This document shows, one piece after another, positions 43,985 to 53,055 of a DNA stretch of 64,000 nt (the first letter of the stretch is position 1; each line of letters opens with the position of its first letter). The notes beneath the pieces are model-generated. The model saw nothing but the letters and a program-made list of their open reading frames with translations. It did not search any database and was not told the DNA's origin. Source of the DNA: Exobacillus caeni. Lineage in GTDB: Bacteria > Bacillota > Bacilli > Bacillales > Guptibacillaceae. The stretch lies in assembly GCF_005747095.1 (NCBI RefSeq), contig NZ_SWLG01000001.1:310001-374000 (forward strand), written 5' to 3'. Both the position numbers and the translations under genes were made by a program.

Positions 43985-44892
43985 TTTATACTTGTACACT
44001 AAATCCATCTGTAGATTATATCGTTAAATTGGATGAATTAAAGCAGGGTGAAGTAAATCTTGCGGCCCAGGACAGTAAAATACCGGGGGGCAAGGGCGTA
44101 AATGTTTCCAAGGTTCTGAAGCGTTTAGGAATTGAGTCGAGGATACTGGGATTTGTTGGTGGTTTTACTGGATCCTTTATTGAAAATGTTCTTCAGGAAG
44201 AACAGCTTGGGACAGATTTTATAAAAGTTGACGGAGACACAAGGATTAACATTAAGCTTAAGTCTCAAGAAGAAACAGAAATAAACGGTTTATCACCGGA
44301 CATCAATGAAAACCACTTAAACTTGCTGTTTGATAAATTATCAGTTATTGAGGAAGGCGATTTATTGGTACTTTCAGGGAGCGTTCCGGGGTGTATACGA
44401 AATTCTATATATAAAGAACTTATTGAATCAATAAGTTCAAAAGCAAGAGTCATCGTCGACTCAAAAGGGGAGCCGCTGAAAAAAGCTCTACAAGCTAATC
44501 CGTTTTTAGTTAAACCGAATCACCATGAACTTGGAGATTTGTTTGATGTGAGGGTCGATTCGATTGAAAAGGCGAAAGTTTACGGACAGAAACTTATTGA
44601 GATGGGAGCTCAAAATGCGATTGTTTCGATGGCAGGAGAGGGGGCGATCTTGTTTACTGGCGAAAAAGCATTTCGTTCAACTGTTCCAAAAGGAGAGGTG
44701 AAGAACTCCGTTGGTGCAGGCGACTCGGTTGTAGCAGGCTTTCTGTCTGCTATCGTAAAAGGCGAAGAAATTGTTGATGCTTTTCGATTCGGTGTAGCTT
44801 CCGGAAGTGCAACCGCATTTTCCGAAGGATTTTGTACAATTGAACAAGTTAATCGACTCATACCTCAAGTTCTGGTCAAAGAGTTAACATGA
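43981..44892 (+). CDS. fruK: 1-phosphofructokinase
   Basis: Phosphorylates fructose 1-phosphate to fructose 1,6-bisphosphate. The 303-aa PfkB-family kinase starts MIYTCTLNPSVDYIV, has KIPGGKGVNVSKVLKRLG (PfkB signature 1), and the catalytic aspartate in NSVGAGDSVVAGF (signature 2). It overlaps fruR by 4 nt and is followed by fruA after 13 nt, the standard fru operon order. Confidence 0.96.
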   Translation: MIYTCTLNPSVDYIVKLDELKQGEVNLAAQDSKIPGGKGVNVSKVLKRLGIESRILGFVGGFTGSFIENVLQEEQLGTDFIKVDGDTRINIKLKSQEETEINGLSPDINENHLNLLFDKLSVIEEGDLLVLSGSVPGCIRNSIYKELIESISSKARVIVDSKGEPLKKALQANPFLVKPNHHELGDLFDVRVDSIEKAKVYGQKLIEMGAQNAIVSMAGEGAILFTGEKAFRSTVPKGEVKNSVGAGDSVVAGFLSAIVKGEEIVDAFRFGVASGSATAFSEGFCTIEQVNRLIPQVLVKELT

Positions 44893-44905
44893 AGGGGGAA
44901 GGAAA

Positions 44906-46789
44906 ATGAAAATATCTGACTTGTTAACAAAAGAGACAATGATATTAGATTTAGAATCATCAAGGAAAGAAGATGTTATTGATGAACTGGCGGAACAGCT
45001 TTACTCAGCAGGAAAACTTGATGATTTAAAGAAATTCAAGGAAGCGATCCTGGAGAGAGAAGCACAGAGTACAACTGGCATTGGCGAAGGGATTGCGATT
45101 CCCCATGCCAAAACGGCGGCAGTGAAAACACCTGCAATCGGATTCGGCCGTTCATCTGCCGGAATAGATTACGAATCTCTTGACAATCAGCCAGCCCATC
45201 TGTTCTTTATGATTGCTGCGACCGAAGGAGCAAATCAAACGCATCTAGAAACACTATCCAGATTGTCCACCTTCCTTATGGATCAAGAATTTCGAAAAGG
45301 ACTGCTGGAAGCAAAGTCCAAAGAAGAGATTTTACAGGCAATCGATCAAAAGGAACAGGAAGAAGGTATCAGTGAAGAGGAGGATTCTTCTTCTGAAGGA
45401 AAAATCCTCGCTGTAACGGCATGTCCTACAGGTATCGCGCACACTTATATGGCAGCAGATGCTCTTAAAGCGAAAGCAAAAGAAATGGGATTGGACATTA
45501 AAGTAGAAACAAATGGTTCCGGCGGTGTTAAAAATCGCTTAACAGAAGAAGAGATAGATGGGGCGATCGGAATCATTGTTGCTGCTGATACCAATGTAGA
45601 AATGGATAGATTTGCAGGAAAAAAAGTAATCGAAGTTCCTGTTGCCGAAGCAATCCGAAATCCTAAATCACTGATCGATCGTGTTTCAAATGGAGATGCT
45701 CCTATTTATGGAGAAGGCGAATCAAACTACGAAGATCAGATCAAAGAAAAGAAAAATGAAAGAAAGAGCAAACAGCCAGCTTTTTATAAGCACTTGATGA
45801 GCGGTGTTTCCAACATGCTCCCCCTCGTTGTTGGCGGAGGTATTTTGATAGCGATTTCATTCATGTTCGGCATCCAGGCTGCTAATCCAGATGATCCAAG
45901 CTACAATCCTATCGCAGAAGCACTTATGACGATCGGAGGTGGAAACGCCTTTGCTCTCATGATTCCTGTGCTGGCAGGATTCATTGCATTCAGTATTGCT
46001 GATCGTCCTGGTCTCGCTCCTGGTTTAGTCGGCGGTTTTATGGCCGCAAACGGAGGCTCCGGATTCCTTGGTGGATTGATCGCCGGGTTCTTGGCCGGGT
46101 ACCTTGTTCTAGGTTTGAAAAAGGTTTTCGCTGGCCTTCCACAGTCCCTTGAGGGATTAAAGCCTGTCTTGTTATATCCTTTATTCGGTATTTTACTAAC
46201 AGGGCTTATTATGATGTATCTTGTAAATGATCCTGTTTCAGCGTTCAACAAGGCTCTAGAAGGCTGGTTATCAGGCATGGGAACAACTAACAAAGTATTA
46301 CTAGGCCTTATTCTTGGCGGGATGATGGCTGTGGATATGGGTGGACCGATCAATAAGGCGGCTTACACATTCGGTATCGCGATGATCGATGCAGGAAATT
46401 ATGCTCCGCATGCAGCGATAATGGCAGGAGGAATGGTTCCACCTTTAGGGCTCGCGATTGCTACAACGATATTTAAAAATCGCTTTAACAACCAGGAAAG
46501 AGAAGCTGGAAAAGCAGCTTATGTAATGGGAGCCTCATTTATTACGGAGGGTGCGATTCCGTTTGCAGCAGCAGACCCTGCAAGGGTTATACCATCCATT
46601 ATTGTAGGATCAGCAGTTGCAGGAGCGCTTACAATGTGGTTCGGTATAGGATTGCCGGCACCGCATGGAGGAGTATTTGTCTTCCCGGTTGTTAACGGAA
46701 ATCCTTTCTTATATCTTTTAGCTGTCTTAATCGGTTCTTTTATTACAGCTTTAATGGTTGGATTCTTAAAAAGATCAAAAGCAGAATAG
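44906..46789 (+). CDS. fruA: PTS fructose transporter EIIABC
   Basis: A 627-aa fusion of the three PTS parts that imports fructose and delivers it as fructose 1-phosphate. The EIIA domain (about 1-150) has its phosphorylated histidine H67 in GIAIPHAKT. The EIIB domain (about 165-265) has cysteine C173 in TACPTGIAHTYM. The EIIC domain (about 290-625) has some eight to ten helices and ends LPAPHGGVFVFPVV near the last spans. A charged linker (KEKKNERKSKQ) joins B to C. GAAGGGGGAAGG precedes the ATG, and a terminator follows. Confidence 0.97.
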   Translation: MKISDLLTKETMILDLESSRKEDVIDELAEQLYSAGKLDDLKKFKEAILEREAQSTTGIGEGIAIPHAKTAAVKTPAIGFGRSSAGIDYESLDNQPAHLFFMIAATEGANQTHLETLSRLSTFLMDQEFRKGLLEAKSKEEILQAIDQKEQEEGISEEEDSSSEGKILAVTACPTGIAHTYMAADALKAKAKEMGLDIKVETNGSGGVKNRLTEEEIDGAIGIIVAADTNVEMDRFAGKKVIEVPVAEAIRNPKSLIDRVSNGDAPIYGEGESNYEDQIKEKKNERKSKQPAFYKHLMSGVSNMLPLVVGGGILIAISFMFGIQAANPDDPSYNPIAEALMTIGGGNAFALMIPVLAGFIAFSIADRPGLAPGLVGGFMAANGGSGFLGGLIAGFLAGYLVLGLKKVFAGLPQSLEGLKPVLLYPLFGILLTGLIMMYLVNDPVSAFNKALEGWLSGMGTTNKVLLGLILGGMMAVDMGGPINKAAYTFGIAMIDAGNYAPHAAIMAGGMVPPLGLAIATTIFKNRFNNQEREAGKAAYVMGASFITEGAIPFAAADPARVIPSIIVGSAVAGALTMWFGIGLPAPHGGVFVFPVVNGNPFLYLLAVLIGSFITALMVGFLKRSKAE

Positions 46790-46800
46790 AAAATAATCGT

Positions 46801-46830
46801 GCGCCCGGTGGATATCGGGTGCTTTTTTTT
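46801..46830 (+). terminator. fru operon terminator
   Basis: GCGCCCG and CGGGTGC form a 7-bp stem (one G-U pair) around 8 nt; eight T follow. Confidence 0.88.
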
Positions 46831-46928
46831 GAAGAAACTATACTTTTTCTGAAGTTTTAATAGTCGTGTAAGCTTATATACCTCCAAATACCCTGTTCTT
46901 CTCTATAAATGAGAAGTATAACCTTTGT

Positions 46929-46942
46929 TGTTAACGCTTACA
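46929..46942 (+). promoter_or_regulatory. cre-like site upstream of proC
   Basis: TGTTAACGCTTACA matches the cre consensus at 13 of 14 positions. It is 121 nt before proC and about 100 nt after the fru terminator, so proC would be the likely target. Confidence 0.4.
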
Positions 46943-47062
46943 CTGCGTAATCTTCCCATATCCTTGTCTCTTTCCTTCATACTGTTGAACTCATAATTAA
47001 TGGGTGTTAGTATTAGTGACCGTATGGATGAAACAGAACGGAACTACTTAAGGAGGCATTTG

Positions 47063-47905
47063 ATGTTAGAGAATAAAACGGTATCTTTTATAGGAGCCGG
47101 ATCAATGGCAGAAGCAATGGTCGCTGGGATCGTTGATTCTAAAATGATGGAAGCTCAGGATGTTATCGTTACCAATAGAAGCAATGAAGAAAGAAGAGAG
47201 GAATTAATGGCAAAATATGGCGTGATGGCTACAAAAAGTGTAGAATTTGCCGTTAAAGAAGCTGACATTGTTATTCTCGCGATGAAACCTAAAGATATTG
47301 AAGCAGCTTTATTGTCAATTAAAGAACACATGACAAAGGATCAAGTCTTACTAACTGTGTTAGCTGGAGTGCCATTAGAGTACTATCAAGATATTTTAGG
47401 AAATGAACAGCCTGTAATAAGAGTAATGCCAAATACTTCAAGCACGATCGGCCAATCAATTTCTGCACTTGCTCCCGGAGACCATGCGACCATGGATCAC
47501 GTTTTGGCAGCGAAAAAATTGATTGAAAGTATCGGTGAAGCGGTCGTGATCAATGAAGATCAGATGGATGTATTTACTGGTGTAGCTGGAAGTGGACCGG
47601 CATACATTTATTATGTTATCGAACACCTCGAACAGGCTGCTGTAAACGGTGGGATCGAACAGGAAACAGCTAGAAAGATGGCCGTTCAGACAGTTCTTGG
47701 AGCCAGTATGATGGTTAATGAAACGAACGAAGCTCCGGCAGCCCTGCGGAAAAAAGTTACTTCGCCTAATGGGACGACACAGGCAGGACTTGAAGCACTT
47801 GATGAAAATGGCGGGGCAAAAGCTGTCAGAGCAGCAGTTAAAAATGCAGCCGATCGATCTAAGGAAATCAGCGAACAGTTCAGTAAAAAGCCTGAACTGG
47901 TTTAA
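47063..47905 (+). CDS. proC: Pyrroline-5-carboxylate reductase
   Basis: Reduces pyrroline-5-carboxylate to proline with NAD(P)H. The 280-aa protein has the Rossmann start TVSFIGAGSMAEAMVAGI and the family signature spanning SGPAYIYYVIEHLEQAAV and VTSPNGTTQAGLEAL. The ATG at 47000 gives a longer frame, but AAGGAGG 7 nt before the ATG at 47063 decides the start. Bacillus species have several paralogues (ProI, ProG, ProH); which one this is cannot be told. Confidence 0.93.
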   Translation: MLENKTVSFIGAGSMAEAMVAGIVDSKMMEAQDVIVTNRSNEERREELMAKYGVMATKSVEFAVKEADIVILAMKPKDIEAALLSIKEHMTKDQVLLTVLAGVPLEYYQDILGNEQPVIRVMPNTSSTIGQSISALAPGDHATMDHVLAAKKLIESIGEAVVINEDQMDVFTGVAGSGPAYIYYVIEHLEQAAVNGGIEQETARKMAVQTVLGASMMVNETNEAPAALRKKVTSPNGTTQAGLEALDENGGAKAVRAAVKNAADRSKEISEQFSKKPELV

Positions 47906-48011
47906 AGATAACCCGTCCATGGCTGGGACGACATTACATTTATGCAAACAGCATAGGTTAATCATTTGTAATGTGCAGTGAAATGTTCTATTCAAATTTT
48001 TATCTTAAAGT

Positions 48012-48046
48012 AAAGAAAACCGGTGATGCTGGTTTTCTTTTTTTTC
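48012..48046 (+). terminator. proC-side terminator
   Basis: AAAGAAAACCGG and CTGGTTTTCTTT pair around 5-7 nt and are followed by a T-run, 107 nt after the proC stop. Confidence 0.85.
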
Positions 48047-48161
48047 TACAGAAACAAATTTTTAGTTTTTATGAAAAAGGATTGTGGTAAAAATCTGTAT
48101 TGGATGCCATAATTTTGCCATCACTTTTATAAAAAATATTAATAGAAAATTAGAAGAAATA

Positions 48162-48170
48162 TGATATGAT
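48162..48170 (+). promoter_or_regulatory. Extended -10 promoter of the exported-protein gene
   Basis: TGATATGAT fits TG-n-TATnAT, an extended -10 element, 34 nt before the start of the next gene. A TTAATA-type -35 lies about 17 nt upstream. Confidence 0.6.
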
Positions 48171-48204
48171 AGGAATGGGAATTTTGTAGAGGGAGGCAGA
48201 AAAA

Positions 48205-48741
48205 ATGAAAAAGAGCATTTTTGCTGTATTTGCGGCATTGTTAATGGTTTTTCCATTTTTTAATACAAATGCAAATGCAGAGACAGTTGATACGGCTTTA
48301 AGGGAAAAAGCTCTGGCACACTTTCAAGACGAACATTATGATTTCCGGGAAGGCACTTTTAACATCTCTAAAGTAAGTAATTTTAAAGTGGACAGCTCAA
48401 AGGACAAAGACTTTTCAGAAGTAACGATGGCCCTTGCGCACTATGACACGATTCGTGACGGTATTTTTGTAACTTCACACACAGAAATCGTTTACTTCAA
48501 TCCTGAAGATAACACGCTGCTATCAGAAACCGATGTTGCGGATCTACAGCCAGCAAAGCAATACAAGGAAGAGCATTCCGATGTAACTGGTGGGCATCTT
48601 GACTATGTTGTCATCATGCTGTTGCTTGCATTGATTCTTGTGATTCCTTTACTGCTTGCTACTTTCTGGGCGAAAACGCAGTATTCGACATTGCGCTGGA
48701 AAATCCCGAACAACGTTTACGAAACAAATTCAAATTTCTAA
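48205..48741 (+). CDS. Exported, C-terminally anchored protein, unknown
   Basis: A 178-aa protein with a signal peptide (MKKSIFAVFAALLMVFPFF, cleavage likely after NANA near residue 25), an outer domain of about 110 residues (GTFNISKVSNFKVDSSKDKD, HTEIVYFNPEDNTLLSE) and a C-terminal membrane helix (YVVIMLLLALILVIPLLLA) with a short basic tail. GAGGGAGG precedes the ATG, and strong promoter and terminator signals flank it, so it is a single-gene unit. I recognise no family. The topology suggests a surface sensor, chaperone or carrier, but that is speculation. Confidence 0.82.
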   Translation: MKKSIFAVFAALLMVFPFFNTNANAETVDTALREKALAHFQDEHYDFREGTFNISKVSNFKVDSSKDKDFSEVTMALAHYDTIRDGIFVTSHTEIVYFNPEDNTLLSETDVADLQPAKQYKEEHSDVTGGHLDYVVIMLLLALILVIPLLLATFWAKTQYSTLRWKIPNNVYETNSNF

Positions 48742-48745
48742 TGTG

Positions 48746-48773
48746 AAAAAACCCTGCTCAGGCAGGGTTTTTT
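48746..48773 (+). terminator. Terminator after the exported-protein gene
   Basis: AAAAAACCCTGC and GCAGGGTTTTTT pair with a TCAG loop; also able to act on the convergent ytzB side. Confidence 0.92.
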
Positions 48774-48795
48774 GCATCCTTATACGGATGGTGTT

Positions 48796-49107
48796 TTATG
48801 CTTGCTTTGTGAATTCCAAAATAGTACCGGTGTTTGCATCAACGGTAAAATTATAATGCTCCATTTCTTGCCCATTCTCACAAGACACTCCACCGTTATA
48901 CACGTTGTATTTTACATTAGACCGGTTTATTGATTCTGGTATCATATGAATCCAGGATCCTTGAACCGTGTATTCAGGCTTTAATGCTCTTTTGACTGCC
49001 CCAAGTGCTTTTTCAGGTTGAAGTGGTGCCTGTTGCGTTTTTTTTGCGATTAACAGTCCGGCAGCCATTCCAATAGCTGCCCCTAATAAAAAACCACCGT
49101 TCTTCAT
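48796..49107 (-). CDS. ytzB: PepSY-like small membrane-anchored protein YtzB
   Basis: A 103-aa protein whose N-terminal 20 residues (MKNGGFLLGAAIGMAAGLLI) form a glycine-rich anchor or signal. The remainder (KYNVYNGGVSCENGQEMEHY, FTVDANTGTILEFTKQA) has the pattern of a PepSY-type domain. Position next to ytoP fits ytzB of B. subtilis. GAAAGGGGCTTG precedes the ATG. It lies convergent to the exported-protein gene. No function is known to me. Confidence 0.78.
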   Translation of the reverse strand: MKNGGFLLGAAIGMAAGLLIAKKTQQAPLQPEKALGAVKRALKPEYTVQGSWIHMIPESINRSNVKYNVYNGGVSCENGQEMEHYNFTVDANTGTILEFTKQA

Positions 49108-49222
49108 TTGTGTTGCAAGCCCCTTTCTGCATCTTCATTCAGAATTAAAAATTACTTACTTTAAAGTATACTAGACAACAATTGGTTCACCAAATATTTC
49201 TGTTTCTTTAAAAGCGGTAAAC

Positions 49223-49236
49223 TAGAAACGCTTTCA
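49223..49236 (+). promoter_or_regulatory. Weak cre-like site upstream of ytoP
   Basis: TAGAAACGCTTTCA matches the cre consensus at 12 of 14 positions, 95 nt before ytoP. Confidence 0.3.
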
Positions 49237-49330
49237 ATGTTAATGTAAAATAAAAGAGGTACATACAATCGTTGGAAGGAACGTTCCTTTCGGATGGGTT
49301 TTCAGTAATTATTGTGAAAGGGGTTTACTA

Positions 49331-50404
49331 ATGAATAAAGACACTCTCCAAATGTTTAAAACATTAACAGAATTACAAGGTGCTCCTGGATTCGAACATG
49401 ATGTTAGAAAGTATATGAGAGGAGAGCTTGAGAAATATTCTGATGAGCTTATTCAGGATAACCTTGGTGGGATATTCGGAGTAAAAAAGGGGGATGAAAG
49501 CGGTCCTCGTGTAATGGTCGCCGGACATATGGACGAAGTAGGTTTTATGGTTACGCAGATCACTGATAACGGCATGCTTCGCTTCCAGACACTTGGCGGC
49601 TGGTGGAGCCAGGTTTTGCTTGCACAGCGAGTACAGGTTATGACTAATAACGGGCCTGTTACCGGTGTGATCGGATCTATTCCTCCGCATTTGCTTGATG
49701 AAGAAAAGCGGAAAAAACCAATGGATATAAAAAATATGTTGATCGATATCGGTGCTGATGACCGTGAAGATGCCGAAAGAATAGGTATCAAACCAGGACA
49801 GCAAATCGTTCCTATCTGCCCGTTCACCCCGATGGCCAATGAAAAGAAAATACTCGCCAAGGCATGGGATAACCGATATGGCTGCGGCCTTTCCATCGAA
49901 CTTTTGAAAGAGCTCCAGGGAGAAAGCCTTCCAAATACACTATATTCTGGCGCGACTGTTCAGGAAGAAGTGGGGCTTCGTGGAGCTCAAACATCTGCAA
50001 ACATGATTAATCCGGATATATTTTATGCGCTTGATGCCAGCCCGGCAAATGACATGAGCGGGGACAAAAAAGAATTTGGACAGATAGGAAAGGGTACCCT
50101 ACTTCGAATTTTTGATCGCTCCATGGTCACTCATAAAGGAATGCGTGACTATGTACTTGATGTGGCAGAAAGCAATGATATTCCGTATCAGTATTTCATT
50201 TCCATGGGAGGAACGGATGCGGGTAGAGTACACCTTTCCAATAAAGGAGTACCATCCATTGTAGTTGGAATTTGTTCCCGTTATATCCACACTTCATCTT
50301 CTATCATACATGTAGATGATTATGCTGCAGCGAAAGAATTGCTTGTTAAGCTTGTTAAATCAACAGACCAATCAACCGTTGAAAGCATCCGAAAGAACGT
50401 TTGA
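49331..50404 (+). CDS. ytoP: M42 aminopeptidase YtoP
   Basis: A 357-aa M42-family metalloaminopeptidase, probably glutamyl/deblocking type, forming cytosolic tetrahedral particles in known members. Zinc and catalytic residues lie in [24 protein letters not shown] and [21 protein letters not shown] near the C-terminus carries the last ligand. GAAAGGGG precedes the ATG. A terminator follows at once. Confidence 0.95.
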   Translation: MNKDTLQMFKTLTELQGAPGFEHDVRKYMRGELEKYSDELIQDNLGGIFGVKKGDESGPRVMVAGHMDEVGFMVTQITDNGMLRFQTLGGWWSQVLLAQRVQVMTNNGPVTGVIGSIPPHLLDEEKRKKPMDIKNMLIDIGADDREDAERIGIKPGQQIVPICPFTPMANEKKILAKAWDNRYGCGLSIELLKELQGESLPNTLYSGATVQEEVGLRGAQTSANMINPDIFYALDASPANDMSGDKKEFGQIGKGTLLRIFDRSMVTHKGMRDYVLDVAESNDIPYQYFISMGGTDAGRVHLSNKGVPSIVVGICSRYIHTSSSIIHVDDYAAAKELLVKLVKSTDQSTVESIRKNV

Positions 50405-50407
50405 TCC

Positions 50408-50432
50408 AAAAGGGCCTCTCTGGGCCCTTTTT
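50408..50432 (+). terminator. ytoP terminator
   Basis: AAAAGGGCC and GGGCCCTTTT pair around 5-6 nt, then a T-run, directly after the stop codon. Confidence 0.9.
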
Positions 50433-50472
50433 CACTGTTTGGGCTATTTTTGTATTTAGGAGTGGGTTACTG

Positions 50473-50988
50473 GTGATATACGTAGGAATCGGTTCGAAAA
50501 ATCCCGTGAAAGTAAAAGCGGTTGAAGAAGTTATAGATGATGGGAAGGCAGTTTCTTTAAACGTCCCTTCAGGTGTATCCGAACAGCCTTTTTCTGATGA
50601 AGAAACGCGTCTTGGTGCAATCAACCGTGCGAAAGCAGTTGTCGAAAGAGGAAAAGTTGAGATTGGGATCGGTCTTGAAGGAGGCGTGGAAGAAATAGAC
50701 GGACAGTTTTTTGTATGTAACTGGGGAGCTATAGCAGATAAGAATGGAACTGTACACCAGGCTGGAGGAGCCCGCTTTCCGCTTCCGGATGTAATAGGTG
50801 AAAAGCTGCGCAAAGGCGAAGAGCTGGGCCCAATTATGTCTGAGTATGCCCGGATAAAAGAGGTGAATAAAAAAGAAGGCGCCATCGGCATTTTTACTGA
50901 CGGCGCATTGGATCGGAAAGAAATGTATGTCCATATTGTTAAAATTCTTATCGGGCAGTTTAAGTATTATTCAAAAGTAAAAGCTTAG
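50473..50988 (+). CDS. Inosine/xanthosine triphosphatase-like protein (DUF84)
   Basis: A 171-aa NTPase of the DUF84/YjjX family, which removes non-canonical purine triphosphates from the nucleotide pool. IYVGIGSKNPVKVKAVEEVI is the N-terminal signature; EETRLGAINRA and GIGLEGGVEEI are also conserved. TAGGAGTGG lies 7 nt before the GTG at 50473, which is chosen over the upstream extension that overlaps ytoP's terminator. The gene's TAG stop and the TAA stop of convergent ytoQ overlap in the four bases TTAG. Confidence 0.88.
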   Translation: MIYVGIGSKNPVKVKAVEEVIDDGKAVSLNVPSGVSEQPFSDEETRLGAINRAKAVVERGKVEIGIGLEGGVEEIDGQFFVCNWGAIADKNGTVHQAGGARFPLPDVIGEKLRKGEELGPIMSEYARIKEVNKKEGAIGIFTDGALDRKEMYVHIVKILIGQFKYYSKVKA

Positions 50989-51431
50989 TTTGTTTCGAAG
51001 ATATAAGATAAGGCTTGCAAGGCCTGTTCAGGTGTTTCGACAACGACCTGCGCTTTGTTTGCAAGTTCTTTTAAAGGATGATGAAGGGACTCGGGGCGTA
51101 CTAGTATAAGCGGTTTGTTTAGCGCGACTGCAGTCGCGGCATCCATCGCACTGTTCCATTGTTTGTATTTATCCCCAAAAAGTGCGACGACAACATCCGA
51201 TTTATGCAGTAAAACCTCTGTTCTTAAGTTGTTGATCTGGGAAGCTGCTTCGTCTTTGAAAACTTTGTTCGGCTGTTCTCCCATAATCTCTTCTCCGATG
51301 TTATCGGAGCGTTCATGGTTTTCCATCGGCCCAACAAAATGAAGAGGGAGCCCTTTACTTTTCGCATTATCCTTTATTTCTTCTCTCCAATTGTCATGAA
51401 TCTGTCCAGCTAAATAAACAGTAAGTTCCAT
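50985..51431 (-). CDS. ytoQ: YtoQ family protein
   Basis: A 148-aa protein of the YtoQ family with a nucleoside 2-deoxyribosyltransferase-like fold. MELTVYLAGQIHDNWREEI, FVGPMENHERSD, VVALFGDKYKQWNSAMDA and KPLILVRPESLHHPLKEL are its conserved blocks. Its reaction is not established. AAAGGAGGAGAT precedes the ATG. It is convergent with the DUF84 gene, the stop codons overlapping. Confidence 0.9.
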   Translation of the reverse strand: MELTVYLAGQIHDNWREEIKDNAKSKGLPLHFVGPMENHERSDNIGEEIMGEQPNKVFKDEAASQINNLRTEVLLHKSDVVVALFGDKYKQWNSAMDAATAVALNKPLILVRPESLHHPLKELANKAQVVVETPEQALQALSYIFETN

Positions 51432-51586
51432 TAGATCTCCTCCTTTTATTATGTATGGTTTCTATATGACCATTTTAGCATGGCGGAAACAGTGGATACC
51501 AATAATACAAACTTATAGTTTTTTCTATTAAACTTCATACTAAACCTAAAGCAAAGCCTATAATGGATGAAGGGCAGGAACTATTC

Positions 51587-52597
51587 GTGGATTTTTTGAA
51601 AAAGAAAGGCATTCATTTATCTTTTAAAACGTATTTTATAACGGCATTAAGCTATATGGCTCTCGGTTTGTTTTCTTCATTGATTATCGGATTAATCATA
51701 AAGACGATCGGGCAGCAGTTTCCGGTACCTATTCCCTTTTTCGTGAAAATGGGCGAACTTGCAATGAGTCTATATGGTCCGGCGATAGGAGCGGCTATCG
51801 CATTCGGATTAGGAGCCCCGCCGCTTGTTCTATTTGCTGCATTGATTAGCGGAGCAGCAGGAGCGGAGCTTGGTGGACCTGCAGGAAGCTATGTCGCGGC
51901 TATTCTGGCTACAGAGGTCGGTAAGTTGGTTTCAAAAGAGACAAAAGTCGATATCATTGTTACTCCCTTTACAACCATTTTAGTCGGCTTTACTGCGGCA
52001 AGTTTTATTGGTCCCGTCATCAATACGTTTATGAAGAATTTTGGTGAAATCATTATGTGGGCAACAGAGCAAAGGCCTTTTATAATGGGAATCTTAGTTG
52101 CTATATTGATGGGACTTGCGTTAACTGCTCCGATTTCGAGTGCGGCGATCGCGATAATGTTAGGGCTTGAGGGCTTAGCTGCCGGGGCAGCGACGGTTGG
52201 CTGTGCTGCACAGATGGTCGGTTTTGCAACGATTAGTTATCGAGAAAACGGATTAGGCGGCTGGATTGCACAGGGGATCGGTACCTCGATGCTCCAGGTA
52301 TCGAACATAGTCCGAAATCCATTGATTTTAATCCCCCCGACCGTTGCTGGAGCCGTTTTAGCTCCTTTTGCTACAATATGGCTAAAGTTGGTGAACAACC
52401 CAGCTGGAGCAGGAATGGGGACCAGCGGTTTTGTCGGTCAAATCATGACATTTGAGTCAATGGGATTTTCGATAGAGATACTGATATGGATAATAAGTTT
52501 GCATTTTGTTGGACCTGCGGTTATCAGTCTGGTATTATCCGAATGGATGAGAAGAAAAGGCTGGATTAAGTTCGGTGATTTAAAGATCGAATATTAA
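51587..52597 (+). CDS. Orphan PTS EIIC-like membrane protein (PTS_EIIC_2)
   Basis: A 336-aa integral membrane protein with about eight to nine helices, of the PTS_EIIC_2 family. GLGAPPLVLFAALISGAAGAE, APISSAAIAIMLGLEGLAAG and GAGMGTSGFVGQI are typical glycine/alanine-rich blocks. No EIIA or EIIB gene is adjacent. The frame opens with ATG at 51563; AGGA precedes the GTG at 51587, which I slightly prefer, but both are possible. It is followed 28 nt later by ytpP. The transported substrate is unknown. Confidence 0.85.
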   Translation: MDFLKKKGIHLSFKTYFITALSYMALGLFSSLIIGLIIKTIGQQFPVPIPFFVKMGELAMSLYGPAIGAAIAFGLGAPPLVLFAALISGAAGAELGGPAGSYVAAILATEVGKLVSKETKVDIIVTPFTTILVGFTAASFIGPVINTFMKNFGEIIMWATEQRPFIMGILVAILMGLALTAPISSAAIAIMLGLEGLAAGAATVGCAAQMVGFATISYRENGLGGWIAQGIGTSMLQVSNIVRNPLILIPPTVAGAVLAPFATIWLKLVNNPAGAGMGTSGFVGQIMTFESMGFSIEILIWIISLHFVGPAVISLVLSEWMRRKGWIKFGDLKIEY

Positions 52598-52624
52598 CCA
52601 ACATATAAAGGGAGGAAAAACGTA

Positions 52625-52945
52625 ATGCGAAAATTTGATTCAAAAGAAGAATATCAGAAAAAGATACAGGAAGGCGTTTCTGTTTTATTGTTTTCTGCTG
52701 ATTGGTGTCCGGACTGCCGTGTGATTGAACCATTCTTGCCAGAACTAGAAGAAAAGTTTGATTCCTATGACTTTTACTACGTTGACAGAGATGAAATGAT
52801 TGATTATTGCCAGGAACTTGATATCTTTGGAATTCCTAGCTTTGTTGTGTTTCAGGATGGAGAGGAAGTCGACCGTTTTGTAGGCAAACAGCGAAAATCG
52901 AGGCAAGAAATTGAATCTTTCCTGGAAAATCTTCCATTGAAATAG
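52625..52945 (+). CDS. ytpP: Thioredoxin-like protein YtpP
   Basis: A 106-aa thioredoxin-fold protein with the active site WCPDC (C28, C31) and the cis-proline in IFGIPSFVVF. The active site is WCPDC rather than the classic WCGPC, as in YtpP of B. subtilis; the redox partner may be bacillithiol-linked but is not known to me. AAAGGGAGG precedes the ATG. A terminator separates it from ytpQ. Confidence 0.92.
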   Translation: MRKFDSKEEYQKKIQEGVSVLLFSADWCPDCRVIEPFLPELEEKFDSYDFYYVDRDEMIDYCQELDIFGIPSFVVFQDGEEVDRFVGKQRKSRQEIESFLENLPLK

Positions 52946-52951
52946 GTGCTG

Positions 52952-52978
52952 CCCCCTGTATGAGAAGGGGGTTTTATT
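52952..52978 (+). terminator. ytpP terminator
   Basis: CCCCC (52952-52956) and GGGGG (52967-52971) with a 10-nt loop, then TTTTATTG. Confidence 0.75.
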
Positions 52979-53055
52979 GTTGGCGTTTTTGAAAAAGGAA
53001 ATTTCATGATAAAATAAAAAAGTATGCCACTAGATCAGAAAGGGTGGTGAATAGC

